Assembly: GCF_003991565.1 (NCBI RefSeq)
Contig: NZ_CP032819.1
Coordinates: 248,001 to 312,000, forward strand
Source of the DNA: Butyricimonas faecalis
Lineage (GTDB): Bacteria > Bacteroidota > Bacteroidia > Bacteroidales > Marinifilaceae
Direction: 5' to 3'
Length of the DNA: 64,000 bases
The position numbers and the translations under genes are program-made. Below, piece by piece: positions 44,667 through 54,071 of the stretch. Under the pieces are notes generated by a model. It saw only the letters and a program-made list of their open reading frames with translations. It did no database searches and was not told the origin of the DNA. Position 1 is the stretch's first letter. Each line of letters begins with the position of its first letter.

Positions 44667-47232
44667 AATAGTTTGGGTGCTGTTTTTTGGGTGTATCACC
44701 TGGGGAATAATCGGGTGTTCAACCGAAAAAGAGATTCGTACGGAACTGAATTCCGGTTGGCAATTCCGGCAAAGGGATTCGGGGACGTGGTTACCCGCGA
44801 CGGTACCCGGTACGGTACACACGGATTTGTTGGCCAACGGGAAGATTGAAGATCCTTTTTACCGGATGAATGAGTTGCAGTTGCAATGGATTGACAAGAA
44901 GGATTGGGAGTACCGGACGGAGTTCACAGTTTTGGAGGAAATAGGGGAAAAGGTCAATCAACGGATCACGTTCACGGGGTTGGATACTTACGCCGATGTA
45001 TATTTGAACGGGGAGAAATTAGGAAGTACGGACAATATGTTCCGGACGTGGAGGTTTGATGTTGCGGGTAAACTGAAGGTCGGACGTAACGAGTTGCACG
45101 TCGTGTTTGCTTCCCCGACTCTTAAGGGACGGGAGGAAATGGAACGTTACGGGTTGAGGTTACCCGCGGATAATGATCAGAGTGTACGGGGAGAGATGGG
45201 AGATGACCGGGTTAGCGTGTACACTCGTAAAGCTCCTTACCATTATGGTTGGGATTGGGGACCTCGTTTGGTGACTTCCGGTATCTGGCGTCCGGTGGTA
45301 TTGGAGGCTTGGAATGACGTGAAGGTGGAGGATGTGTTTGTTCACCAGCCTTCCGTGACAAAGGAAGAGGCTCAACTGATCGCGGAGGTTTGTGTGAATT
45401 CGGATAAGCAACAGAATGTCACGATGGCGATTGTGAGCGCGGGGAAAGTGTTGCTGCAGGAGCAAAAGGAATTGAAAAAGGGTGAGAATAAGATATCTAT
45501 ACCTTATGTGATCCGGAATCCCCGCTTGTGGTGGAGTAACGGGTTGGGGAAACAGAATCTGTACGATTTCACGATTCAGGTGACCAGCGAGGAAGGTGTC
45601 TTGGCGGAAAAGAAGGTGACTACGGGTTTACGGTCGTTGAAATTAGTTCGACAAAAGGATCAATGGGGGGAATCTTTCGGTTTCGAGTTGAATGGTATAC
45701 CCGTGTTTGCCAAGGGGGCTAACGCTATACCGAATGACGTGTTTCTACCTCGTGTGACCCGAGATTTGTACGAGAAAGTGGTGTCGGATGCGGCGAATGC
45801 CAACATGAATATGATCAGGGTATGGGGTGGTGGAACATACGAGGATGATGCCTTTTATGAATTCTGTGATAAGTACGGGATCATGGTGTGGCAGGATTTC
45901 ATGTTTGCCTGTGCGATGTATCCCGGAAATCAAGCGTTTTTGGATAACGTGCGTCAGGAGGCTATTGACAATGTTACACGAATACGGAATCATCCTTGTA
46001 TTGCTTTGTGGTGTGGGAATAATGAAAACGCTTTGGCTTGGCGACACGGTGCGCCGGGGGGATGGGGGTGGAAGAATGCTTTCACGAAGGAGGAACAGGA
46101 TACAGTTTTCAAGGCCTACTATACCGTTTTTCACGAGATTCTGCCCGATGTGGTGAAGGATTACACGGATGGGGATGATTACTGGCCTTCCTCGCCGATG
46201 GCGGGATCGGAACCGGATCAGCATGGATTGGACGGAACGACTTCGGGCGATCAGCATTACTGGGGGGTATGGCATGGTTTTCGACCATTGGAGAGTTTTG
46301 ACGAGGCGACTACCCGTTTTTGCAGTGAATACGGTTTTCAGTCCTTCCCGGCGATGAGTACAATAGAAAAGTATGCCCTGCCGGAGGATTACGATATAGA
46401 ATCGGAGGTGATGAAATCACACCAGAGGAGTTATATCGGTAACGGGCGTATTCTGGATTATATGAAAATGTATTACCGGGTTCCGGAGAATTTTGAACAG
46501 TTTATTTACATGACCCACGTGTTACAAGGGTTGTCTACGAAAATGGCTATCGAGGCACATCGTCGGAATATGCCATATTGCATGGGTTCCCTGATTTGGC
46601 AGATCAATGATTGTTGGCCTGTTGCCAGTTGGTCGACGACGGATTATTACCATGAATGGAAAGCGGCACATTACGTGATGCGGGATTGCTTTAAGGAGGT
46701 GATCGTAGCTCCGAAATGGGAGGGGGATTCGTTAGCTGTTTATGCCGTGAGTGATAGGTTGGAGGATACTCGTGGGATGTTGAGTATTAAGGTTCTTGAT
46801 TTTTATGGTAATCTCATTTTTTTGACTCAAAGAGGAGCAAATATACCGGCGAACACTTCGACTGTTTTGTGGAAATTGAACCGGGATTCGTTGCTTGTGG
46901 GAAGTTCGGAGAAAGAGGTGGTACTTGTGGTACGTTTACAAGGTGGTCAGGTCTTGGATGAAAAGAATGTTTATTGCGTGTATCATAAGGATTTAGATTT
47001 ACCGGTACCTCATTTCTCTATACAGGCCATGGAGGAGAATGGTGAGAAGTTTATTCAGGTTTCTTCAAATAAATTGGCTTGTAATGTCATGTTCTATATT
47101 CCGGGAGTATCGACTTTCTTTTCGGATAATTATATAGATATAATTCCGGGAAGGAGCTATAAAATAAAGGTTGAGACGGATTTATCCCCAGCTCAGATAC
47201 GGGAACGGATAAGGCTGCGTTGTATGTATTGA
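44659..47232 (+). CDS. GH2 beta-mannosidase lipoprotein
   Basis: An 857-residue protein with a lipoprotein signal (GIIGCST, Cys20). The N-terminal jelly-roll begins SGWQFRQRDSGTWLPATVPGTVHTDLL, typical of beta-mannosidases, followed by 'DPFYRMNE'. The barrel shows the acid/base Glu456 in CGNNENALAW and the nucleophile Glu557 in CSEYGFQSFP. It removes terminal beta-linked mannose, such as the Man-beta-1,4-GlcNAc core unit of N-glycans. It overlaps the hexosaminidase gene by 8 nt, which supports one mRNA. Confidence 0.92.
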   Translation: MNKIVWVLFFGCITWGIIGCSTEKEIRTELNSGWQFRQRDSGTWLPATVPGTVHTDLLANGKIEDPFYRMNELQLQWIDKKDWEYRTEFTVLEEIGEKVNQRITFTGLDTYADVYLNGEKLGSTDNMFRTWRFDVAGKLKVGRNELHVVFASPTLKGREEMERYGLRLPADNDQSVRGEMGDDRVSVYTRKAPYHYGWDWGPRLVTSGIWRPVVLEAWNDVKVEDVFVHQPSVTKEEAQLIAEVCVNSDKQQNVTMAIVSAGKVLLQEQKELKKGENKISIPYVIRNPRLWWSNGLGKQNLYDFTIQVTSEEGVLAEKKVTTGLRSLKLVRQKDQWGESFGFELNGIPVFAKGANAIPNDVFLPRVTRDLYEKVVSDAANANMNMIRVWGGGTYEDDAFYEFCDKYGIMVWQDFMFACAMYPGNQAFLDNVRQEAIDNVTRIRNHPCIALWCGNNENALAWRHGAPGGWGWKNAFTKEEQDTVFKAYYTVFHEILPDVVKDYTDGDDYWPSSPMAGSEPDQHGLDGTTSGDQHYWGVWHGFRPLESFDEATTRFCSEYGFQSFPAMSTIEKYALPEDYDIESEVMKSHQRSYIGNGRILDYMKMYYRVPENFEQFIYMTHVLQGLSTKMAIEAHRRNMPYCMGSLIWQINDCWPVASWSTTDYYHEWKAAHYVMRDCFKEVIVAPKWEGDSLAVYAVSDRLEDTRGMLSIKVLDFYGNLIFLTQRGANIPANTSTVLWKLNRDSLLVGSSEKEVVLVVRLQGGQVLDEKNVYCVYHKDLDLPVPHFSIQAMEENGEKFIQVSSNKLACNVMFYIPGVSTFFSDNYIDIIPGRSYKIKVETDLSPAQIRERIRLRCMY

Positions 47233-47243
47233 GTATTAAATTT

Positions 47244-50063
47244 TTAAAAGAATCCGGGAGGCGGTGTTTCTTCCGGACCTCTTCTTTCTTTCTTTTTACC
47301 AATGGAGTTAAAGCGGTAGGAAACGGTTAACATGTAGTAATTCCGCTCATTCGTGCTGTAGCTGGTTTGTGTGTACAGGTCTTGAATGCTGTAATTCAGT
47401 AGGTTTCTTTGACGTAAGATGTCCATTGCTTTGAATCTGACTTGAAGTTGTTTTCTTTTCAAGAATTTTTTCCCGATCTCCATGTTTAGAAGACTGTTGG
47501 ATTGGTTCACGTTTCCGCCTTTTTTACTTAGCGTGTAGCTATATGAATAATCTCCGGCAAGGATGAATTCTTTCCAGAACACCCATTTGGCATTTGCGTT
47601 GACTGTTTGAGAGAAAGAACTGGAGCCATCCGTGGTCGTGCTTGTCAAATTGGAGTAAGAGGTGCGAGAAGATACGTTATAGTCCAAATTCTCGGATACG
47701 TTACTACTAATGTTTAGGCCGAATGATGCGTTATGGGAATTCGTCAAATTCTTTATATTGTCATAGATTGAAGGTGTTCGAGAATAATTGTAAGATAAAG
47801 AAGGACTTAATCTTAATTTTAAGGACTTGATTTCAAAGGAATAACTGGTGTTCATGGAAAGTCCCCATTGTCCGTTCAAATTTACGGGACGTGTGAGTCG
47901 TGCACCTTGCAATATCTGGTAACCGTTGATAACCGTGTCTTTTGAGATAAATTGGGTTGCCGTGGCAATATTGTTGAATGAATTTCGGAAACTGATATTT
48001 ACGTTTAAGAAACTGAAATTCTCTTCGCTTACAATATTTCGGCTAAAGGACATTGAGGCCGATTGTGAGAATGTTTTTTTCAAATTGGGATTTCCTGTTG
48101 AAATATTTAATTGGTCTCTCACATCAAGAATGTCTTGTAATTGCTCGGCTCTAGGGGAATTTGTATTCCCGTTATAGTAAAAAGTCATGCTAGATCTTTG
48201 GGATAATCTATAGCTGAAATTTATTTGAGGAGAAAGATTCAGGTAATTATTTCTCACGTTTGAGTCCGGTGCATTCAAGTATTCGTATCTGTTTTCTTCT
48301 CTCGATAAATTGATTGAGCCTCCGGCATTGAAATAGAATTTTTCTTGATTGTATCCATAACGGATGCCCAGGTTATTACTTGTTCTTATGGTACTGGTTT
48401 TATTGGTTAAGGCCGTGTCGATACCGATGACTTCCGTGAAAAGTGCATCTTTATATGACATGCTTTCTTTGTCCGAACTATTCTTGTTGTAACTGAATGA
48501 GTAATTGAATGATAATCGGGCTTTTTCAGTTAATGGTTCTGAATAAGAAATAGATGCCGTGTATGAGTTTGATATTCCTTCGGAAGTGTTAATAAGATTA
48601 CGTAACGTGTCTCTTTTATTTATAATACTGCTATCTTGTTGTGTATTATTGTTTTTGTTTTTACTGATGTTTATATTTCCGTTTAGAGTTAATGTTCGGC
48701 CTGTTTTCTGGAAAGCGTGCATCCACGAGAAATTACCCCCGAAAGAACGATTTTCACTATGACTTTGATTTTTGCTGTTCGTGATATTTATCGTATCGTT
48801 ATCTTGAATATTGCTATTCATGTTCAATGATCGGCTATCTGATTGGCTAAATGAAAAAGAGGGGGTGAAGTAGAACCTGTTTTTCTTGTTCATGGAGTAG
48901 TTAAAACGGGTATTCACGTTATGACTTGAACTTTCAGACCAGGAATGTGATTCTGAATTGTAAATGTTACTCTGGAAGCTTTCAGAAGGGAAATATTCCT
49001 GAATACGGGAGCTAGCAGAATAAGATTCGTTGTTGCTACCATTGTAACTACCCCCGATATCAGTACCTTTGCTGAACGTGTTGGCGAAGTCCATGGAGTA
49101 ATTTTTTCCTCGATTGTTCCCACCTTTCCCGTGGTATTGTGCATTAGGAAGTTCGGAACCTTGATTGGTGTTACGTAAGCTTCCCTGTATGGAGAATTTT
49201 TGCTTTTTATTAAAGGCATTAGCTGAAACGCCTAGATTGTAGTTATTGTCTTTAAATGAATTTTCTAAGTTTTCTGAAATGCCGTGTCCAAGGTTGGCTT
49301 TACCGAATACTTTCAACTGGTTGGGATTCTTGGTTTCAATGTTTAATGACCGGAATCTTTTTCCATCGTCGTATCCTGAAAAGTCAGCTTCTTCACTTTT
49401 CCCGTCAAACATTTTTATCTTGTTAACGAGACTTGCCGGAAGTGTCTGGAGTGCAGCCATCGGATTGCTGAGGAAGTATTCGGTTCCGTCAATATAGATT
49501 TTCTTGACTTCTTCCCCGTTTGCCATTAATTTCCCGTCGACAATTTGAAAGCCGGGTAGTTTTTTCAACAGGTCTTCCAATTCGGCATCTTCCGGGACTT
49601 TCAATGCATTTGCGTTGAATTCTGTTGTATCGCCTTTCTGAATGATCAAAGGTGGTTTGGCTGTAATAACGACTTCTTCTAATACTTCCGGAAGTAATTT
49701 AATTATTCCGACATTGGTGTCTGCTTTTACCAGATATTTTTTGCTTGTAGCTTGATAACCGACAAAGGAAGCGGTAATGACCAGCTCTCCTGGAAGGAGG
49801 TCTGTTAGGGAGAATTCTCCCATGGCATTGGTTACGGTTGTTGGTTTTTTATCTTCGCCAACATAAATGTGTGCACCTGGCAAAGTTTCGTCATCAGTCT
49901 CTCCTGTTACGATACCTTTTAGCGTGTATTTGGTAATCTTTTTTTCGGGTATTGTGGTTGTACTTTTTCTAGTCGTGTCTTTCTTTTGTGTTTGAGCATA
50001 TATTGTCACGGGCATGGCCAGCGTGAATAAAAGGAAGATTATTTTGTAGATATGAAGTTGCAT
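47244..50063 (-). CDS. TonB-receptor-like outer membrane barrel protein with carboxypeptidase-regulatory domain
   Basis: A 939-residue protein with a signal peptide (TIYAQ) and an N-terminal carboxypeptidase-regulatory-like domain (50-125, YTLKGIVTGETDDETLPGAHIYVG). A plug-like part follows (EEVVITAKPPLIIQKGDTTEFNANALKVPEDAELEDLLKKLPGFQI) and then a long Ser/Asn-rich outer membrane barrel typical of OMP_b-brl_3 proteins. The first domain replaces a typical TonB box, and no SusD partner lies next to it, so ion or peptide uptake, or a structural role, is likelier than glycan import. It is a single gene with a -7 box at 50090-50097 (CAAAAATA on the plus strand). Confidence 0.82.
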   Translation of the reverse strand: MQLHIYKIIFLLFTLAMPVTIYAQTQKKDTTRKSTTTIPEKKITKYTLKGIVTGETDDETLPGAHIYVGEDKKPTTVTNAMGEFSLTDLLPGELVITASFVGYQATSKKYLVKADTNVGIIKLLPEVLEEVVITAKPPLIIQKGDTTEFNANALKVPEDAELEDLLKKLPGFQIVDGKLMANGEEVKKIYIDGTEYFLSNPMAALQTLPASLVNKIKMFDGKSEEADFSGYDDGKRFRSLNIETKNPNQLKVFGKANLGHGISENLENSFKDNNYNLGVSANAFNKKQKFSIQGSLRNTNQGSELPNAQYHGKGGNNRGKNYSMDFANTFSKGTDIGGSYNGSNNESYSASSRIQEYFPSESFQSNIYNSESHSWSESSSHNVNTRFNYSMNKKNRFYFTPSFSFSQSDSRSLNMNSNIQDNDTINITNSKNQSHSENRSFGGNFSWMHAFQKTGRTLTLNGNINISKNKNNNTQQDSSIINKRDTLRNLINTSEGISNSYTASISYSEPLTEKARLSFNYSFSYNKNSSDKESMSYKDALFTEVIGIDTALTNKTSTIRTSNNLGIRYGYNQEKFYFNAGGSINLSREENRYEYLNAPDSNVRNNYLNLSPQINFSYRLSQRSSMTFYYNGNTNSPRAEQLQDILDVRDQLNISTGNPNLKKTFSQSASMSFSRNIVSEENFSFLNVNISFRNSFNNIATATQFISKDTVINGYQILQGARLTRPVNLNGQWGLSMNTSYSFEIKSLKLRLSPSLSYNYSRTPSIYDNIKNLTNSHNASFGLNISSNVSENLDYNVSSRTSYSNLTSTTTDGSSSFSQTVNANAKWVFWKEFILAGDYSYSYTLSKKGGNVNQSNSLLNMEIGKKFLKRKQLQVRFKAMDILRQRNLLNYSIQDLYTQTSYSTNERNYYMLTVSYRFNSIGKKKERRGPEETPPPGFF

Positions 50064-50089
50064 ATTATATGTTGTTGTTCTGATTTAAA

Positions 50090-50097
50090 CAAAAATA
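50090..50097 (-). promoter_or_regulatory. -7 box for the outer membrane barrel gene
   Basis: The minus strand reads TATTTTTG, fitting TAnnTTTG, 27 nt before the start codon. No clear -33 box is seen. Confidence 0.4.
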
Positions 50098-50311
50098 GAC
50101 ATATAATATGGATGTACCATGATAAAAAAAAGGTTTATGATTTCTTTAAATACTATTTTAACAAAATATTTAGAAGTCTGTTAGAAAATAATGGTTGGCA
50201 ATCCTCTTTTCATCTTATTGATAATTAAAATGTAACTATGCGGGTATAAAAAATGTGCGGTTTTGAGTTGAAAAAAATTGGTTTATCGTTTTCAAATTAC
50301 AAAAATAGTCG

Positions 50312-50319
50312 TACATTTG
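50312..50319 (+). promoter_or_regulatory. -7 box for tRNA-Thr
   Basis: TACATTTG fits TAnnTTTG and lies 12 nt before the first base of the tRNA. A TTTTC at 50289-50293 may serve as a weak -33 element. Confidence 0.6.
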
Positions 50320-50330
50320 CACCCGTTATC

Positions 50331-50403
<73 letters not shown>

Positions 50404-50412
50404 CGAATAGAG

Positions 50413-50435
50413 GCCTGTCTGATAGACAGGCTTTT
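50413..50435 (+). terminator. Terminator after tRNA-Thr
   Basis: GCCTGTCT (50413-50420) and AGACAGGC (50424-50431) form an 8-bp stem with a 3-nt loop, followed by TTTT. Confidence 0.85.
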
Positions 50436-50459
50436 GTATTTAAATTAAACATTATATTT

Positions 50460-51071
50460 ATGAAACGAGTTATTGCAATTTGTTGTGTGTTGATGTGTTT
50501 TGGAGGAGTACAATTGGTACAAGCCCAATCATTAAAGGACATTTTGAATTCATCGAAGGTGAAGGACGTGGTGAATCTTGTAACAGGTAATGTGATTAAA
50601 TTTTCGGATCTTCAAGGAACTTGGAAGTACGTGGAGCCTGCTTGTAAAATGACGAGTGGAGATTTGTTGAAAGAAGCGAGTGGTTCATTGATAACTTCGG
50701 CATTGGAGAAAAAGATGGTGAATATTTACACGAAGCTGGGGATTGTTCCGGGAAATTTCAGCTACACGTTTAGCAGTGATAGTACGTTTACGAATACAGT
50801 TGGGAAAAAGGTATTGAAGGGAACGTATTCTTTGGACGAGAAAACAAGAGTGTTGACATTACGTTATATGTTGGCACAAACGATCACGGTGAAAAGCGTG
50901 GAAGTGCAGTTGGTGAAATCGGGAGAACAGGTGTCATTACTTTTCAATACGGAAAAGCTTATGAACTTTATCAGTGTATTATCCTCTGCTTTGAAGAAAT
51001 CAAATAAAACGACCACTTCACTAATGGATGGGTATGATGAGATTCTTTTAGGATTTGAGATGAAAAAATAA
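50460..51071 (+). CDS. DUF4923-family exported protein
   Basis: A 203-residue protein with a signal peptide (GGVQLVQAQ, about 23). The mature part (LKDILNSSKVKDVVN, then LQGTWKYVEPACKMTSGDLLKEA, then LGIVPGNFSYTFSSDSTFT) follows the DUF4923 pattern, a lipocalin-like periplasmic protein of Bacteroidetes with unknown role. It stands alone between tRNA-Thr and a shared terminator. The W in GTWKYVEP is the typical landmark. Confidence 0.82.
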   Translation: MKRVIAICCVLMCFGGVQLVQAQSLKDILNSSKVKDVVNLVTGNVIKFSDLQGTWKYVEPACKMTSGDLLKEASGSLITSALEKKMVNIYTKLGIVPGNFSYTFSSDSTFTNTVGKKVLKGTYSLDEKTRVLTLRYMLAQTITVKSVEVQLVKSGEQVSLLFNTEKLMNFISVLSSALKKSNKTTTSLMDGYDEILLGFEMKK

Positions 51072-51085
51072 TTTGCTTGATGGCA

Positions 51086-51127
51086 AAACAAGAACGGGGA
51101 CCTAATCAAAAGTCCCCGTTCTTGTTT
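51086..51127. terminator. Bidirectional terminator between convergent genes
   Basis: AACAAGAACGGGGAC (51087-51101) pairs perfectly with GTCCCCGTTCTTGTT (51112-51126): a 15-bp stem flanked by A and T runs. It serves the DUF4923 gene and the minus-strand porin gene. Confidence 0.88.
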
Positions 51128-51128
51128 A

Positions 51129-52622
51129 TTAAAATCTGATTCCTAATGTTAGCCTGAATTCGTTGTCTTTGAATTTTGTCTGAAATTCGGGGGATTCAAT
51201 TACTTCCCCTTTTGAAGTTTCATAGTAATAGAATAGACCGTTTAGCTTGGAATTCTTGTGAAGATAAGCAAGGTCCGCGTAGAATACACCGAAATTTAAT
51301 CCCAGACCACCCGTGATTGTTTGAACGTTATTCTTTTCATTCATTTCCCCTTTCGTATAGGGCGAGGCAGAATAAGCATAACCTCCTCGTGCGCAAAATA
51401 AACTATTGAATCGATACTCGGCTCCGAAACGGAAATTATGAGTGCTTTTATAAATAGTTTTTATGGCATCATTCGTCGCGACATACTCGTTACCGGAACC
51501 ACTATTGGTGAATTTAGCTGAAGTATAATCAATGTATTCATAATCAGCACTGATAATGGCTCTTTGTCCGAGAACAGTTGCAAGACTTCCTATCACTCTC
51601 CATGGGGTTTTTAATTTGTAGGAATAATCGGCTTCTTGATACATTCCGTACTTCAAATCGTTTCCTAGATCAGCTCCTTCAAACGGAAGCTCTACAAACT
51701 CCGATGAAACCCAATTCATGGCATAGGCGTCTAAATTGTAATATGTTGGAGTGTGAATAGCTGCTCCGATGCGTATTGCCGGTATAGGACGATAAATCAT
51801 TCCGAATTTAAAGTTTACGCCGGTACCACTGGTAGTGAAATCTTGATCAAAAGTGAAGCCTTTTAATTTGCTATCAATACCATCTCCTACAACCCATTCC
51901 GTGTAATGTGAATAAGATTTGAAATGAAGGGATTGAATTCCTAATGTGGCACCAAAATAAAATTTATCATCGTAATTCGCTCCGGCAGAAATAGCGTATT
52001 CAGCCTGATACCCTCTCTCTTTCGTGTACTTCAACTCTTCTACGGAGTGAGTGTTATTTATTGGAATATCGTATATATTGTCCTTACTTCCTTCCGGTAA
52101 ATTAAGAAGGTAGGCATCATAAGCTAATCTTGTGGTAAATGGATTTAAATCGCTTGTAGGTTTTCCATCTGCCTCCGCTTTCCACACATCAATCAGGGAA
52201 GAACCTTTAGATATAAAATTACCTTGATATATGTTTTTATTGAAATTATTTAGATTGGTGTAATTGAAACCGATATTAACGTTTTTCCACTTGTCACTCA
52301 TGGGTGTGAATGACAGAACAAAACCTAAATCTCCCAATAAATACATGTTTTTTTCATAATCAAACTTTCCTGTTTTTGCATGAGCAAAGTCAAGCATTGA
52401 CGTGAAACTAGCCTCTGATTTTCTAAATACACCAATTCCTCCCGGGTTTGTACTTAAGGTGGACAAATCACCTCCCAAAGCACCAAACGCACCACCCATG
52501 GCAGCGGATCTAGCTGTTCCGAAAGGAAAGATCCGAGAGAATCTAATTGCATCTTCTTCATTTTGTGCAGAGGCAAAAAGGGAGAAAAAGAGCATTAGTG
52601 TTAGTATACATACAATCTTCAT
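51129..52622 (-). CDS. FadL/OmpP1-like outer membrane transport protein
   Basis: A 497-residue protein with a signal peptide (LFASAQ, about 20). The N-terminus 'SRIFPFGTARSAAMGGAFGALGGDLSTLSTNPGGIG' is the hatch-like segment of the FadL/OmpP1 family, and the rest is a long barrel ending in 'EFRLTLGIRF', with terminal Phe. Family members move hydrophobic compounds across the outer membrane. It is read from the lipoprotein gene upstream (24 nt), so the two probably form an operon. Confidence 0.82.
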   Translation of the reverse strand: MKIVCILTLMLFFSLFASAQNEEDAIRFSRIFPFGTARSAAMGGAFGALGGDLSTLSTNPGGIGVFRKSEASFTSMLDFAHAKTGKFDYEKNMYLLGDLGFVLSFTPMSDKWKNVNIGFNYTNLNNFNKNIYQGNFISKGSSLIDVWKAEADGKPTSDLNPFTTRLAYDAYLLNLPEGSKDNIYDIPINNTHSVEELKYTKERGYQAEYAISAGANYDDKFYFGATLGIQSLHFKSYSHYTEWVVGDGIDSKLKGFTFDQDFTTSGTGVNFKFGMIYRPIPAIRIGAAIHTPTYYNLDAYAMNWVSSEFVELPFEGADLGNDLKYGMYQEADYSYKLKTPWRVIGSLATVLGQRAIISADYEYIDYTSAKFTNSGSGNEYVATNDAIKTIYKSTHNFRFGAEYRFNSLFCARGGYAYSASPYTKGEMNEKNNVQTITGGLGLNFGVFYADLAYLHKNSKLNGLFYYYETSKGEVIESPEFQTKFKDNEFRLTLGIRF

Positions 52623-52646
52623 ATCCTAAATATTGATTCTGTAAAT

Positions 52647-53858
52647 TTATTTTCGATGTCCGGTATTGGTACGTTCAACACGTCCTCCGTTACTGCTACT
52701 TCCACTGCTAGAACGAGTTGTGGTACTCCTTCCGTATGAACCGGTATTACTTCCTCTTGAATAACTTCCTGATGAATTGTTGGAGTTATTATGCGATGGA
52801 TTGTAGTTTGAGCCCGATTCGTAGCGGTTGCTATTTGATCTGGATTGTGTTGCGGAACTTCTTGATGTCTTTGAATAGGTGCTGTATGATCGGGCATTTC
52901 TATTCGTTGTGTATTGTTTTCTAGGTGCATACCGAGTTGTTGCTGTCGGTTTGCTGGCGCCTCCCCAATCTGGACGATGGTTACCCCAGTTGGGTCTATT
53001 ATGTCCGTGTCCGGGGCGGTGTCCCCAGTGCGGGTTATAACCATAGTAGTGATTCCAATAAGGATTCCATCCCCATGGATCGTAAAAATGTCCCCAGTAC
53101 GGGTTATAGCCGTAGCCATAATAATTGTTCCAGTAGGGATCCCATCCCCAAGAGTTACCCCAACCGAACGAGGCTCCCCATCCCCAGCGATTCCAGCCGA
53201 AACTTACGTTGTTGCTCCACGCGAAACTATCAAAACGAGGATCGTTCCAGATCACGGTCCAAATGTATTTAGGGTAATTACCGAAAATTAATTGAGAATA
53301 TAGCCCCACGTTCGAGCTGCTTGGAAACCACCAGTAGCGACCGTCAATCGTGTACACGTTCCAATCGGAACTAAACGAAAGATTCTGGGCAATCTCGTAC
53401 CCGTTTCCGAAATAGGCGAAACCTTCCGGGTAACGATTCATGATCCGCGCACATTCTTCCAAATCATTTTCACTGCCTTTAAAGCCTCCGATCCAGTACC
53501 CGTCATTGGCCGGGACTGCAACTCGGTTAACCGTTTGTCCGGTTCTGGCCTCTTCTTTTTGCACCTGTTTTTCGGTTGCATAACGAGCCATTCCGATGGA
53601 ATAAGATTTCGGGTTTACACTGTTATCTATTTCCTTCGGATAAACTTTATCATTGGTCGTGTTTTTGCTGATTTGAGAACTAGAAGAAGTATTCGAGGTA
53701 ATGTCCACTCCAGTCTTGTCTTTAACTTCTTGAGCGAAGAGGGAACGTTTACCAGGAACATAGTAGATATCATCTTCCTGCGCTAGCGTGAAGTTTTGCG
53801 AGGAAGCGCAGGCCCCTAATAAGGCTGCTAATGCTGAAAAATATAATGCTATCTTCAT
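52647..53858 (-). CDS. Lipoprotein with Trp/Tyr/Asn/Gly/Pro-rich repeats and Ser-rich tail
   Basis: A 403-residue protein from the inner ATG at 53858, which opens a lipoprotein signal (AALLGACAS, Cys17). The middle part (about 225-290) is a low-complexity run of units such as YGYNPYWGHFYDPWGWNPYW, with very high aromatic content. The final ~100 residues are rich in Ser, Asn, Gly and Arg. The N-terminal half contains a folded segment (about 130-215, NRYPEGFAYFGNGYEIAQNLSF then WYTIDGRYWWFPSS-type). Such aromatic repeats could bind glycans or self-associate. It is the first gene of the pair with the FadL-like porin. Confidence 0.7.
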   Translation of the reverse strand: MKIALYFSALAALLGACASSQNFTLAQEDDIYYVPGKRSLFAQEVKDKTGVDITSNTSSSSQISKNTTNDKVYPKEIDNSVNPKSYSIGMARYATEKQVQKEEARTGQTVNRVAVPANDGYWIGGFKGSENDLEECARIMNRYPEGFAYFGNGYEIAQNLSFSSDWNVYTIDGRYWWFPSSSNVGLYSQLIFGNYPKYIWTVIWNDPRFDSFAWSNNVSFGWNRWGWGASFGWGNSWGWDPYWNNYYGYGYNPYWGHFYDPWGWNPYWNHYYGYNPHWGHRPGHGHNRPNWGNHRPDWGGASKPTATTRYAPRKQYTTNRNARSYSTYSKTSRSSATQSRSNSNRYESGSNYNPSHNNSNNSSGSYSRGSNTGSYGRSTTTRSSSGSSSNGGRVERTNTGHRK

Positions 53859-54037
53859 AGTAATAATATTAATTCCTTTCTTGTATGACAAATTCATTGA
53901 CTATTGGTTTATTTACTTCTAACAAAATGCATACCATTCATTCGTTGTTGTCCTATTACAAGCACGCCATACGGCTTGTTTTTGTTTTCTATGTTATAAA
54001 AATAGAAAATAATAATCGGATTTCCTAGTTTTTGTTT

Positions 54038-54045
54038 TAAATTTG
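54038..54045 (+). promoter_or_regulatory. -7 box for proS
   Basis: TAAATTTG fits TAnnTTTG, 27 nt before the proS ATG. The -33 element is poor. The region 53859-54071 shows no gene. Confidence 0.5.
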
Positions 54046-54071
54046 CTGCAGTTTTATCAAAAAATAATGAG

